Assembly: GCA_036503065.1 (NCBI GenBank)
Contig: DASXXM010000367.1
Coordinates: 1-27,013 of the forward strand
From: DATEPR01 sp036503065
Lineage (GTDB): Bacteria > Actinomycetota > Actinomycetes > Mycobacteriales > Pseudonocardiaceae
Direction: 5' to 3'
Length of the DNA stretch: 27,013 nucleotides
The position numbers and the translations under genes are program-made. The notes beneath the pieces were generated by a model, which saw nothing but the letters and a program-made list of their open reading frames with translations, did no database searches and was not told the origin of the DNA. This document shows, in pieces, positions 8,625 through 17,470 of the stretch (its first letter is position 1; the number at the start of each line of letters is the position of its first letter).

Positions 8625-8642
8625 ATTTTAGACTTAAGTCAA
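8625..8642 (-). promoter_or_regulatory. GH31 promoter region with palindromic GACTTAAGTC operator-like site
   Basis: A perfect 10-bp palindrome GACTTAAGTC (8631-8640) lies directly upstream of a minus-strand TAAAAT (8630-8625), a fair -10 box that would give a leader of about 36 bases including the ribosome site. The minus strand reads TTGACTTAAG here, resembling the element in the GH30 promoter. The -35 box is poor, so regulation by a bound protein is plausible. A looser TGTC-N9-GACA inverted repeat lies further upstream at 8671-8687. Confidence 0.45.
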
Positions 8643-8726
8643 GCCGTGTAGCCCGGGATGGCCGGTATTTTGTCTTATGTTTTGACAGATGATGCCGGCC
8701 AAACAGCGCAACGGGACCGGCCGCCC

Positions 8727-8745
8727 GGCCGCTGCGCAGGCGGCC
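8727..8745 (-). terminator. GC-rich hairpin directly after sdhB
   Basis: A 6-bp perfect stem (GGCCGC/GCGGCC) with a 7-base loop abuts the sdhB stop codon at 8746. It could end the sdhCAB transcript, but no U-tract follows on the minus strand, so an intrinsic terminator is only possible. Confidence 0.3.
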
Positions 8746-9485
8746 TCAGCCGCTCTTGAGGACGGCCCGCAGGAACTCGTGGTTCAGGTCGACGATGCTC
8801 TGGAAGGGGATGTCCTTGGGGCACGAGCGCACGCACTCGCCGGTGTTCGTGCAGCCGCCGAATCCCTCGTCGTCCATGGCGGCCACCATGTTCAGCACGC
8901 GGGACTCGCGCTCGGGTTGGCCGTGGGGGAGCGAGTTCAGGTGGGTGACCTTGGCGCTGGTGAACAGCATCGCGGAGCCGTTCGGGCAGGCCGCGACGCA
9001 TGCGCCGCAGCCGATGCAGGCCGCGTTCTCGAATGCCTTGTCGGCGGCCGGTTTCGGCACGGGCGTCGCGTGCGCGTCCGGGGCGGCGCCGGTGGGCGCG
9101 GTGATGTAGCCGCCCGCCTGGACGATGCGGTCCAGGGCAGCGCGGTCCACGACGAGATCCCTGATCACCGGGAACGCCCGCGACCGCCACGGCTCGACAT
9201 CGATCACGTCCCCGTCGGCGAAGCTGCGCATGTGCAGTTGGCAGGTGGCGGTCTGTTCCGGGCCGTGCGGGCGGCCGTTGATCACGATGCCGCAGGCGCC
9301 GCAGATGCCCTCACGGCAGTCGTGGTCGAAGGCGACCGGTTCCTGCCCGCTGGAGATCAGCTCCTCGTTGAGGACGTCGAGCATCTCGAGGAACGACATG
9401 TCCGGGCTGATGCCGTCGAGTGGGTAGGCGACCAGCGCGCCGTCGGCTGCCGCGTCGGCCTGCCGCCAGATCCGAACCGTGATTC

Positions 9486-9489
<4 letters not shown>
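8746..9489 (-). CDS. sdhB: Succinate dehydrogenase iron-sulfur subunit
   Basis: This 247-residue electron-transfer subunit links the flavoprotein to the membrane quinone. An N-terminal plant-type ferredoxin domain has the [2Fe-2S] cysteines in DCREGICGACG plus a later Cys in TATC. The C-terminal domain carries CIGCGACVAACP and CTNTGECVRSCP, supplying the [4Fe-4S] and [3Fe-4S] clusters. The GTG start at 9489 is favoured by GGAG 6 bases upstream and by the GTGA overlap with the sdhA stop, a standard translational-coupling arrangement. Length and cluster spacing are normal for the short, b558-associated SdhB group (shorter than long mitochondrial forms with N-terminal extensions). It is third in the sdhC-sdhA-sdhB operon, and the complex works on the inner face of the membrane. 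No missing ligand is seen. Confidence 0.95.
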
Positions 9490-11426
<1,937 letters not shown>

Positions 11427-11428
11427 GT

Positions 11429-12142
11429 TCAACGCACCAGCCCTGTCATGACGCCGATGGGGACGGCGAGGAAGCCGAGGGTGATCACGGCGGCCAGCGT
11501 GCTGCCCGTGGCCCGCACCGCGGCGTCGCGGGCCGGACGCCTGCTCAGGCCCAGCGTTCGGGTGGCGCTCCGGAAGCCGTGGTTGATGTGCAGGCCGACC
11601 ATCAGCACCCCGACGCAGTAGATGAGGTTGATCCACCAGACCTGGAAGTCCACGACCACGTTGTGGTACGGGCCGCCCTTGTCGAAGTCCGGGTTCGTGA
11701 CCCCGGCGGTCAGATCGAGGATGTGCCAGACGAGGAACAGCGCGATGATCACGCCGCCCCAGCGCATCGTCCGGGTGGCGAAGCTCGCCGCGGCCCGCTG
11801 GCCGTGCGCGTAGCGGGTCGGGCGCGCTGCCCTGTCCCGTGTGGACAGTTGCGCCGCACACGTGACGTGCAGCACCAGCGCGACCAGCAGCACCGCGCGC
11901 TGGAGCCACAGGAACCAGGCGCCGTGCAGCACCGGTTCGCCGATGGTGCGCAGCCAGGCGGCATAGCCGTCGAAGTCGGGCGGCCCGAAGAAGATCTTGA
12001 GGTTGCCCAGCATGTGTGCCAACAGGAACAACACCATGATCAGCCCGGTGACCGCCATCACGGCCTTCTTGCCGATCGAGGACCGCCACACGGTCCGAGC
12101 CCTGGCTCCCTCGGCGAGCCGCACACGGATGTCGATAACCAC
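11429..12142 (-). CDS. sdhC: Succinate dehydrogenase cytochrome b558-type membrane anchor
   Basis: This 237-residue integral membrane subunit of the b558 family has five predicted helices: KAVMAVTGLIMVLFLLAHMLGNL, a helix around WFLWLQRAVLLVALVLHVTCAAQ, WGGVIIALFLVWHILDL, WWINLIYCVGVLMVGLHINHGF and the C-terminal ITLGFLAVPIGVMTGLV. Histidines in HMLGN, LHVT, WHILD and LHINHGF are placed as the axial ligands of two haems in this family. One polypeptide replaces the SdhC/SdhD pair, matching a menaquinone-type enzyme. The GTG start at 12142 is chosen from a nearly ideal leaderless promoter just upstream; a GTG 18 bases downstream is the alternative. It is the first gene of the operon and divergent from the LysR gene with 81 bases between them. 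Confidence 0.93.
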   Translation of the reverse strand: MVIDIRVRLAEGARARTVWRSSIGKKAVMAVTGLIMVLFLLAHMLGNLKIFFGPPDFDGYAAWLRTIGEPVLHGAWFLWLQRAVLLVALVLHVTCAAQLSTRDRAARPTRYAHGQRAAASFATRTMRWGGVIIALFLVWHILDLTAGVTNPDFDKGGPYHNVVVDFQVWWINLIYCVGVLMVGLHINHGFRSATRTLGLSRRPARDAAVRATGSTLAAVITLGFLAVPIGVMTGLVR

Positions 12143-12148
12143 GACCTC

Positions 12149-12177
12149 ACCGTAAGAGCCGCGAGACGAGAGGTCAA
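12149..12177 (-). promoter_or_regulatory. Leaderless promoter of sdhCAB
   Basis: On the minus strand TTGACC (12177-12172) is followed by a 17-base spacer and TACGGT (12154-12149), then exactly six bases to the GTG start. Both hexamers and both spacings fit a housekeeping-sigma promoter, which predicts transcription beginning at the start codon. Confidence 0.65.
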
Positions 12178-12186
12178 AGAGATGGA

Positions 12187-12217
12187 ATCTCTGATTTCGA
12201 TAGATGCTGGCTATGAT
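12187..12217 (+). promoter_or_regulatory. lysR leaderless promoter and candidate LysR binding site
   Basis: TATGAT (12212-12217) lies six bases before the ATG at 12224, again predicting a leaderless mRNA. Just upstream, ATCT-N11-AGAT (12187-12205) is an imperfect dyad of the T-N11-A type used by LysR proteins. It lies ten bases from the sdhC -35 box, so one bound regulator could control both directions. The -35 box of lysR itself is weak. Confidence 0.5.
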
Positions 12218-12223
12218 GACCGC

Positions 12224-13183
12224 ATGCAGCTGAGTCAACTGGCGTATTTCGTCGCCGTGGCGGAGGAAGGCTCGTTCACCCGGGCCGCCGAGCGCGTCGG
12301 GGTGGCCCAACCGTCGCTGTCCCAACAGGTCAAGGCGCTCGAGACGGACCTGGGGGCGCTGCTGGTGCACCGCACGCGCGGGAACGTCGGCCTCACCGCG
12401 GCCGGCGAGACGCTGCTGCCGGTGGCCCGTCGGATGCTGGCCGACGCGGAGACCGCACGCAGGGAGATCCGCGAACTGGCCGCGCTCGGGCGCGGCCGGG
12501 TCAGACTCGGCGCCACCCCGAGCCTGTGCACCGGCCTGCTGCCTGCTGTGCTCGCCGACTACCGCCACAGGTATCCCGGCATCGACATCGTGGTGCACGA
12601 AGGCGGCTCGCGGGACCTGCAGGACGCGCTGCTCCAGGGCGCCCTCGACCTGGCGCTGGTGATCGACGCACGCCTCGACGACGACCCGGAACTCGCCACC
12701 GTCCCGCTGTTGACCGAGGAACTCGTGGTCATCTCCCGGCACGGCGACCCCGGCCCGACCAGGCATGCCCGGATGGCCATCGCGGAGTTGAAGGACGTCC
12801 CGCTGGTGATGTTCCGTGCCGGGTACGACCTGCGCGAGACCACCCTCACCGCGTGCCGTGCCGCGGGCTTCGAACCGACGTTCGCGATCGAGGGCGGCGA
12901 GATGGACGCGGTGCTCGAGTTCGTCCAGGCCGGACTCGGCGTGGCCGTCGTGCCGAGCACCGTCGTACGGGACCGGTTCCGGGCCACGCCGATCAGCGCC
13001 CCCGGCCTGCATCGCACGGTACTGCTGGCGCGCAGGCGCGGCCTGGAACCGCCGAGGGCGGCGCAGGTGCTGATCGAGAGCCTGATCGAGTTCCTGCGCG
13101 CGGCCGCCGCCAGCGACACCCTGCCCCCGGGCACGAGCGAGCTCACCGCCTGGCAGGGCACGGCTTCGACACGGCCACGGTGA
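12224..13183 (+). CDS. LysR-family transcriptional regulator, divergent from sdhCAB
   Basis: This 319-residue protein has the standard LysR layout. The N-terminal winged HTH (about 1-60) reads MQLSQLAYFVAVAEEGSFTRAAERVGVAQPS and then SLSQQVKALETDLG, almost a consensus. A linker helix is followed by the periplasmic-binding-protein-like effector domain (about 90-295), with GRVRLGATPSLC at its start and GLGVAVVPSTVV near its end. The last ~20 residues are Ser/Thr-rich and nonconserved. It is transcribed away from sdhC with 81 bases between the start codons, the classic arrangement for a LysR protein controlling its neighbour, so control of succinate dehydrogenase expression is the natural inference. 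The effector is unknown; a C4 acid or redox signal would be guesses. The start is firm, since HTH conservation begins at residue 1. Confidence 0.9.
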   Translation: MQLSQLAYFVAVAEEGSFTRAAERVGVAQPSLSQQVKALETDLGALLVHRTRGNVGLTAAGETLLPVARRMLADAETARREIRELAALGRGRVRLGATPSLCTGLLPAVLADYRHRYPGIDIVVHEGGSRDLQDALLQGALDLALVIDARLDDDPELATVPLLTEELVVISRHGDPGPTRHARMAIAELKDVPLVMFRAGYDLRETTLTACRAAGFEPTFAIEGGEMDAVLEFVQAGLGVAVVPSTVVRDRFRATPISAPGLHRTVLLARRRGLEPPRAAQVLIESLIEFLRAAAASDTLPPGTSELTAWQGTASTRPR

Positions 13184-13238
13184 TGCCGGCAACTCCCGGC
13201 CTGAGTGCCGATGTCATGGGCTCGTCATGGCCGGTCGA

Positions 13239-13262
13239 GGTGACGTCCACCGTGGCGTCACC
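13239..13262. repeat. Perfect 7-bp inverted repeat upstream of secreted propeller-like gene
   Basis: GGTGACG (13239-13245) and CGTCACC (13256-13262) are separated by 10 bases and end 23 bases before the next ATG. The position fits an operator or, alternatively, a transcription end for lysR; nothing in the sequence decides between them. Confidence 0.35.
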
Positions 13263-13285
13263 CGTCCGGACGACCATGCCGAGCC

Positions 13286-14371
13286 ATGACGCTGAACAAC
13301 AGGCACCTGCGTACGGCTGTGACGGTCCTCGGCGCTGCGCTCCTGGTGGCGACCCTGGGCGTGACCGCGCAGGCGGCCACACCGGCGGCGAAGACCGGTA
13401 TCACCCTGCCCGCCGGATTCTCGGCCACCGTCTTCGCGGCCAGTCCCAACACGTCGGTGACCGGCCCGGACGACATCGTCACACTGGGCGACCACGTCTT
13501 CGTCGGCTACCAGAACGGTGTCGGCGCCCAGGGCGAACCGGCGCCGTCCGGCCAGACCAGGAGCACGCTGGTCGAGTACGACCGGCACGGACGGCAGGTC
13601 GGCAGCTGGAACCTGACCGGCAAGATCGACGGACTCGGCGCCGACCCGACCCGCGACCGGGTCATCGCCTCGGTCAACGAGGACGGCAACAGCAGCCTCT
13701 ACACGATCTCCGACAATACGGTGCGGCACTTCAAGTACAACGCGGCCGAACTGTCGCACGGCGGTGGCACCGACAGCGTCGTGGTGCGTCACGGCACCAT
13801 CTTCATCACCGCGTCCGCACCCGCCGCCAACGCCGACGGCACCACGTTCAGCAAGCCCGCCCTGTACCGGGCGACCCTGGACGACGGCACGGTCAACCTG
13901 ACGCCGGTGCTGTGGGACAACTCGGTGGCCACCGACGCGGTCAGCGGCAAGCAGGTCACGCTGAACCTGTCCGACCCGGACTCCAGCGAGATCGTGCCGC
14001 AATCCGTGCCGCGCATCGGCGGGGACCTGTTGCTGGACAGCCAGGGCGACGGCCAGTTGATCCTGCTGTCGCACCCGGGCCAGCACAACCAGCACGCCAC
14101 CGTGGTGACGCTGACCACCCAGGTGGACGACAGCGCGTTCGCGTCAAGCGAGCGCGGCACACTGTACGTTGTGGACAGTCCGAACAACCGGATCATCGCG
14201 ATCACCGGCAGGTTCCACCGCGGCCAGGCGTTCACGTCGGTGCCCAGCGGCTCACCGACACCCGCCGCGTTGAGCACCGTCGATCTCGGCACGGGCGCGG
14301 TCACCACGTTCGGCACCGGTTTCGGCAGCCCCAAGGGCCTACTGTTCGTACCGGCCAACGAAGACGACTGA
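13286..14371 (+). CDS. Secreted beta-propeller-like protein of unknown function
   Basis: This 361-residue protein has a clear Sec signal (hydrophobic core AVTVLGAALLVATLG, cleavage expected after AQA near residue 30). The mature part consists of short repeating strand-rich segments (LPAGFSATVFA..., DDIVTLGDHVFVGYQNG, LVEYDRHGRQVGSWNLTGKIDGL, LYVVDSPNNRIIAITGRF, TFGTGFGSPKGLLFVP). These resemble SMP-30/NHL- or PQQ-type propeller blades. No catalytic residues can be assigned. The ATG at 13286 has no evident Shine-Dalgarno or leaderless -10 box, so the start is supported only by the signal peptide beginning there. It lies downstream of lysR on the same strand but with a 102-base gap and an inverted repeat, so it is probably its own unit. 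Periplasmic/extracellular binding or lactonase-like roles are possible; the function is unknown. Confidence 0.8.
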   Translation: MTLNNRHLRTAVTVLGAALLVATLGVTAQAATPAAKTGITLPAGFSATVFAASPNTSVTGPDDIVTLGDHVFVGYQNGVGAQGEPAPSGQTRSTLVEYDRHGRQVGSWNLTGKIDGLGADPTRDRVIASVNEDGNSSLYTISDNTVRHFKYNAAELSHGGGTDSVVVRHGTIFITASAPAANADGTTFSKPALYRATLDDGTVNLTPVLWDNSVATDAVSGKQVTLNLSDPDSSEIVPQSVPRIGGDLLLDSQGDGQLILLSHPGQHNQHATVVTLTTQVDDSAFASSERGTLYVVDSPNNRIIAITGRFHRGQAFTSVPSGSPTPAALSTVDLGTGAVTTFGTGFGSPKGLLFVPANEDD

Positions 14372-14382
14372 CCATCGTGGAC

Positions 14383-14420
14383 ACCGTGCGCGGCCGCTAG
14401 TCGGTAGGGCCGCGCACGGT
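14383..14420. terminator. Perfect 13-bp hairpin between convergent genes
   Basis: Arms 14383-14395 and 14408-14420 are exact reverse complements with a 12-base loop. The hairpin begins 12 bases after the stop of the secreted protein gene and overlaps the last codons and stop of the opposing small gene. It should act as a terminator for the plus-strand gene and may do so for both. Confidence 0.7.
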
Positions 14421-14627
14421 CAGCACCACTCGCAGGACGTGCTCGACGGCGGCGGGGAACACGGCACCGCGCAGTTCGCCGCGGGTGGCGAGGTTTCGGG
14501 AGGCGAACTCCAGCACGCGGTCCTCGCTCATCCGTCGGACGACGAGCGCGGCGATCTCCTCCAGGTCGAGTTCGGGGTTGTCAAGGCGGGTCAGGGCGAA
14601 CTCGATGACGAGTTCCTCGTCCGTCAG
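14397..14627 (-). CDS. Small acidic protein of unknown function (possible CTG start)
   Basis: Codons from about 14627 down to the TAG at 14397-14399 show strong G/C bias at position 3 and give a plausible acidic helical protein of about 76 residues (TDEELVIEFALTRLDNPEL..., ...RRMSEDRVLEFASRNL...). Upstream in the same frame the codons become atypical (CGA, TCA, AGG, TTA, AGG, AGG) with no ATG, GTG or TTG until an ATG at 14777, which would add about 50 Arg/Pro-rich residues with unlikely codons. AAGGAGG lies three bases before a CTG at 14627, so a CTG start is the best visible candidate, although the spacing is tight. I do not recognise the family. The 3' end is folded into the terminator hairpin shared with the convergent gene. 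The start is uncertain; the coding nature is moderately sure. Confidence 0.5.
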   Translation of the reverse strand: MTDEELVIEFALTRLDNPELDLEEIAALVVRRMSEDRVLEFASRNLATRGELRGAVFPAAVEHVLRVVLTVRGPTD

Positions 14628-14967
14628 GTCCCTCCTTAACCTTCGTGATCGTGCGGACTCACCGGCAGACGGTCTGGCAATCGGCGGACGTGCTGGAGAG
14701 TGGCGCGGTCCCGTCCTCCGACATGCCGACCATTGTCCACCGCACGGCCTGGTGATCAGGGCCTGCCGGCCGGGCACTTGCGGGCAGCATGCCGTGCAAC
14801 CGCACCCGTATCTGCGCAGCTACTCGCGGTAGCGGGTGCGGGTTCTGGACCGATAATGGGTTACGTGTCACCGGCCCCGTGCGATAAGTCGGCAGGGGAG
14901 GTAATCGCCTGATCAAAAACGTCTGATCAATCGGCGATGCCCGAGGTCGAGAGAAATGGAGCCGGCC
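14628..14967. other. 340-base structured intergenic region
   Basis: There is no convincing gene here. The region contains a nested hairpin: CCGCACCCG (14800-14808) pairs with CGGGTGCGG (14833-14841) around an inner GCTAC/GTAGC stem. Closer to the downstream start are two CTGATCAA direct repeats (14909-14916 and 14923-14930, period 14), framed by an ATCGCC/GGCGAT inverted repeat (14904-14909 and 14933-14938). These could be operators or a structured leader for the membrane protein gene. Confidence 0.4.
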
Positions 14968-15630
14968 ATGAGATCGCTGGTTCACTCCTATTTGTTCCTG
15001 CGTCGTGCCATCGGCATTATCGGCATGGCCCTGCCCGTCGTGTTGATCGTCGGGTATCTGTTGTGGCCGGCGCACGACGTGCTGGCCTCGATCAGTGGCT
15101 ACTACTACAGTCCGCTGCGGGGCGCCTTTGTCGGCAGTATGTGTGCCGTTGGGGTGTTTCTGCTGTCGTATAGCGGCACCGAATTCTTTGAGGACCTTAT
15201 CAGCGACATCGCCGGGGTCGCGGCGATCTGCGTCGCGTTGTTCCCGACGACGCCTCCGCCGCCCGTGTCGGATGCGCAGCACGTTGTCGCCACCGTGCAC
15301 GCGGTGTCCGCCTGTGTGTTCTTCGGGATGCTGGCCCTGTTCTGCCTGCTGCGGTTTCCGCGCGCCAACGACGAAGGGGCGCCGGCGACCGTGCGGCCGC
15401 AGTGGCACAACTTCGTCTACTACGCGGCGGGTGGCGTCATCGTGGCCAGCCTGCTGCTGGTCGTGGTCTCCAGCCGGATACCGGGCATCGAACCGATCCA
15501 TCCGATGCTGATCCTGGAGACGGCGGCGATCGTCGCCTTCGGCGTGGCGTGGTTCGTGAAGGGTGTCGAGTCCGTTCTCGCGGCCCCTGTCGTGAACGAG
15601 GCGGCGCCGCAGGCGGCCGGAGTCGGGTGA
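14968..15630 (+). CDS. Small polytopic membrane protein (DUF998-like)
   Basis: This 220-residue protein has about six hydrophobic helices: AIGIIGMALPVVLIVGYLLW, GAFVGSMCAVGVFLLSY, ISDIAGVAAICVALFP, VSACVFFGMLALFCLL, FVYYAAGGVIVASLLLVVV and MLILETAAIVAFGVAWFVKG. A conserved-looking signature ISGYYYSPLRGAFVGS...FLLSYSG...SDIAGVAA..VALFPT resembles small uncharacterised bacterial membrane proteins of the DUF998 type. The ATG at 14968 is preferred over the ATG at 14956 because GGAG precedes it by six bases, but the difference is only four residues. No transporter or enzyme motif is visible, so the function is unknown. It is probably monocistronic: the structured region lies upstream and a hairpin follows. 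Confidence 0.75.
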   Translation: MRSLVHSYLFLRRAIGIIGMALPVVLIVGYLLWPAHDVLASISGYYYSPLRGAFVGSMCAVGVFLLSYSGTEFFEDLISDIAGVAAICVALFPTTPPPPVSDAQHVVATVHAVSACVFFGMLALFCLLRFPRANDEGAPATVRPQWHNFVYYAAGGVIVASLLLVVVSSRIPGIEPIHPMLILETAAIVAFGVAWFVKGVESVLAAPVVNEAAPQAAGVG

Positions 15631-15665
15631 GGGCTGCCGACGGTGGTTCGGCCGGCGCTGCTGAA

Positions 15666-15712
15666 TGCGGGGCCAACTGGTGCGGTGGGTAGCCGAGTTG
15701 GCCGCCCCCGCA
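15666..15712 (+). terminator. Long hairpin after membrane protein gene
   Basis: TGCGGGGCCAACT (15666-15678) pairs with 15696-15712 (AGTTGGCC...CCCGCA), leaving a 4-base bulge on the right arm and a 17-base loop. It starts 35 bases after the stop codon and ends about 85 bases before the next start, as expected for a terminator. There is no T-run. Confidence 0.5.
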
Positions 15713-15797
15713 CCACTCGATCTGGGCTTACCCACCATAATGGCTCCGCCGTTGGCAGACTGTGCGCGGCAATCGGGCACGCGGAGGGGTCGCTGGC

Positions 15798-16487
15798 GTG
15801 AGTTCCAGGTCTGACAAACTGAAGAGGTACACGCGCCTGGTGGCGGTGGCACCCTTGTTCGCGCTGGTCGCGAGCTGTTCGAGCGCGGCGACCGTCGACA
15901 CCGGCGCCGCCGCCTCGGCCGTTCCCACGACCAGCGCGGCACCAGCACCGCCCACGTCGTCGCCAAGCCCGTCACCCACGCCGACCGACGCCGGCCTGCT
16001 CCGCCAGACCCACGTCCTGCCCGATCCCAACGACCCCATGTTCCAAACCGGGGCCCAGGACCTGTGGCAGGCCATCGTCACCGACAACCCCGCGACCGCG
16101 CTGCCGTTCTTCTTCCCCGAGACCGCCTATCTGCAGGTCAAGGCGATCTCGAACGCGTCGGCCGACTACCAGAACCGGCTGATCGACTGGTACCGCCTCG
16201 ACATCGAGGCGGTGCACGCGCTGCTGGGCGCCGATGCCTCGTCCGCGACGTTCGTCCGCGTGACCGTACCGACCTCCCGTGCGGTCTGGATCGTCCCCGG
16301 CGTCGAGTACAACAAGGGCTCCTACTACCGCGTCTACGGCACCCGCCTCTACTACGCGGTCGGCGGCCGGACCAAGTCCATCGGCATCTTCTCGCTGATC
16401 TCCTGGCGCGGCGAGTGGTACGTCGTCCACCTCGGGCCGAGTACCCGGTCCACCAACCGCGGCTTCGTCTACGACGCCATCGGCTGA
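15798..16487 (+). CDS. Predicted lipoprotein of unknown function
   Basis: This is a 229-residue protein. The GTG at 15798 follows GGAGGGG with 8-base spacing; an upstream in-frame ATG at 15762 has no ribosome site and would put arginines before the signal. A positively charged start (SDKLKRYTR) and hydrophobic stretch end in the lipobox LVASC, so a membrane-anchored exported lipoprotein is predicted. A Ser/Thr/Ala/Pro-rich linker (about 30-70) precedes a compact domain (about 80-229) with DLWQAIVTDNPATALPFFFP, SADYQNRLIDWYRLDI, FVRVTVPTSRAVWIVPGVEYNKGSYYRVYG and SLISWRGEWYVVHLGPS. I recall similar uncharacterised actinobacterial lipoproteins but no function. The next gene on the same strand has its own promoter, so co-transcription is not assumed. 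Confidence 0.8.
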   Translation: MSSRSDKLKRYTRLVAVAPLFALVASCSSAATVDTGAAASAVPTTSAAPAPPTSSPSPSPTPTDAGLLRQTHVLPDPNDPMFQTGAQDLWQAIVTDNPATALPFFFPETAYLQVKAISNASADYQNRLIDWYRLDIEAVHALLGADASSATFVRVTVPTSRAVWIVPGVEYNKGSYYRVYGTRLYYAVGGRTKSIGIFSLISWRGEWYVVHLGPSTRSTNRGFVYDAIG

Positions 16488-16511
16488 ACTGATACCAGCG
16501 CGCCGCTGCGT

Positions 16512-16517
16512 TACATT
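16512..16517 (+). promoter_or_regulatory. -10 box of a leaderless promoter (LEG1-like gene)
   Basis: TACATT ends exactly six bases before the GTG at 16524, and CTGATA lies 17 bases further upstream (16489-16494, four of six -35 positions). No Shine-Dalgarno sequence is present, consistent with a leaderless transcript. Confidence 0.55.
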
Positions 16518-16523
16518 GTTCGT

Positions 16524-17465
16524 GTGGTCGTGGCGCATCCGGCGGAGCTGTCCGAGTTCGACCTGTACGCGATCTGGACGGGCGTGGGGGAGCTGACCGA
16601 TCGGTTGGACCCGTTCCGGTTCGAGCACCGGATGGCGGCCTATCGGAGCATGATCGACGCCACCAACGTTGGTGGCCTGTTCGGGCCGGACAACCGGCAC
16701 AATCCCTTGTGGGCGTGGCTGTTCCAGCTGCAATGGCAGTGTCGTACCGGTCGGCTGGGGCCTATCGGCGGGATGATCGACCCGGACGCGGCGTGGGGGT
16801 ACGGCAACTACACGCTCAGTGTCGTCCCGTGGCTGGGCGCGGTGGCCGCCGGCATGGTGCCCCGGCTTGCGATCGCCGACGCCCCTGCCGGCGCTCGGTT
16901 TCGGTATGTGCGGGGCGGTGTGGTGCCGGACGAACTGGCGCGCGGTGTCGAGGACTGGCGGCGCTTCTTCGAGCTGGTCAGGAACTCGCCGGCCACGGCG
17001 GATCTCGAGTCGATCCGGATCTCGCTGTGGCGGGCGCACAAGACCTGCCTTGACGTGGTGGCCGCCGCGATCGCGGACATCGACCCGGCGCCGTACGCTG
17101 CGCTGGAGCTGACGTTCCTGCGCGGCTGGTGCCGAATGGTGGACTACCTGGGGGCGGCGGCCTGGCGGACCGACTTCGATTTCATGACCGAGCACGGGCT
17201 CGACGTGCTGCCGGAATGCCTGCTGGCGCAGCAATCCGACATAGGCGCGCTGCCGGACCGGATTCGCCGGAATGTGACCAACGTTGTCCGGCTGGCCGGC
17301 ACGTCGCGTCGCCGCTACGCGCTGAACCTCTGGCTGTGGCGCCGGATCATGCGCACCAGAGCCGCCAGGGCGGAGGTGCTGGCGTTGCTGGACGGGCTGT
17401 TCAACCCGAGTTCCAACAACGCCGCCGCCCGTCGGCGGATGCTCGGCTACCTGCTACGCCCGTAG
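16524..17465 (+). CDS. Bacterial LEG1-related protein
   Basis: This 313-residue protein has no signal peptide or membrane segment and is probably cytoplasmic. Its first two thirds match the layout I remember of vertebrate LEG1 (C6orf58/DUF781). An N-terminal FDLYAIWTG leads to HRMAAYRSMIDAT, then FGPDN..NPLW...LQWQCRTGRL (about residues 53-78), matching the animal F-PDN--N-LW---LQ--WQ-RTGRL pattern. After that come GNYTLSVVPWLGAVAAGM, EDWRRFFELV, ISLWRAHKTCL and FLRGWCRMVDYLGAAAW, each with an obvious counterpart in LEG1. The C-terminal third (Arg-rich, LNLWLWRRIMRT) is less alike. LEG1 is a secreted animal protein of unknown molecular activity, so no reaction is proposed. The start is fixed by the leaderless promoter. 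The gene converges on the AraC gene with only five bases between stops. Confidence 0.75.
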   Translation: MVVAHPAELSEFDLYAIWTGVGELTDRLDPFRFEHRMAAYRSMIDATNVGGLFGPDNRHNPLWAWLFQLQWQCRTGRLGPIGGMIDPDAAWGYGNYTLSVVPWLGAVAAGMVPRLAIADAPAGARFRYVRGGVVPDELARGVEDWRRFFELVRNSPATADLESIRISLWRAHKTCLDVVAAAIADIDPAPYAALELTFLRGWCRMVDYLGAAAWRTDFDFMTEHGLDVLPECLLAQQSDIGALPDRIRRNVTNVVRLAGTSRRRYALNLWLWRRIMRTRAARAEVLALLDGLFNPSSNNAAARRRMLGYLLRP

Positions 17466-17470
17466 CACGG

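Noticed and set aside
5295..8651. Plus-strand frames opposite the GH31 gene
   Set aside because: The composition is low-complexity (RGG/VDG-rich) and the frames lie wholly antisense to a well-conserved glycosidase.
8671..8687. TTGACA-like plus-strand promoter near 8681
   Set aside because: No plus-strand gene lies downstream; the only frames there are antisense to sdhB. It is kept only as part of a loose TGTC-N9-GACA repeat.
11427..12089. N-terminal extension of the sdhA frame across sdhC
   Set aside because: The extension overlaps sdhC out of frame and is Arg/His-rich. The FAD domain begins just after the ATG at 11426.
12143..13192. N-terminal extension of the sdhC frame antisense to lysR
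   Set aside because: The frame stays open only because it is antisense to lysR. The promoter and GTG at 12142 define the real start.
14659..15975. Long minus-strand frame opposite the membrane protein gene
   Set aside because: Its translation is His/Arg-rich and shows no domains, whereas the plus strand has a coherent six-helix membrane protein with a ribosome site.
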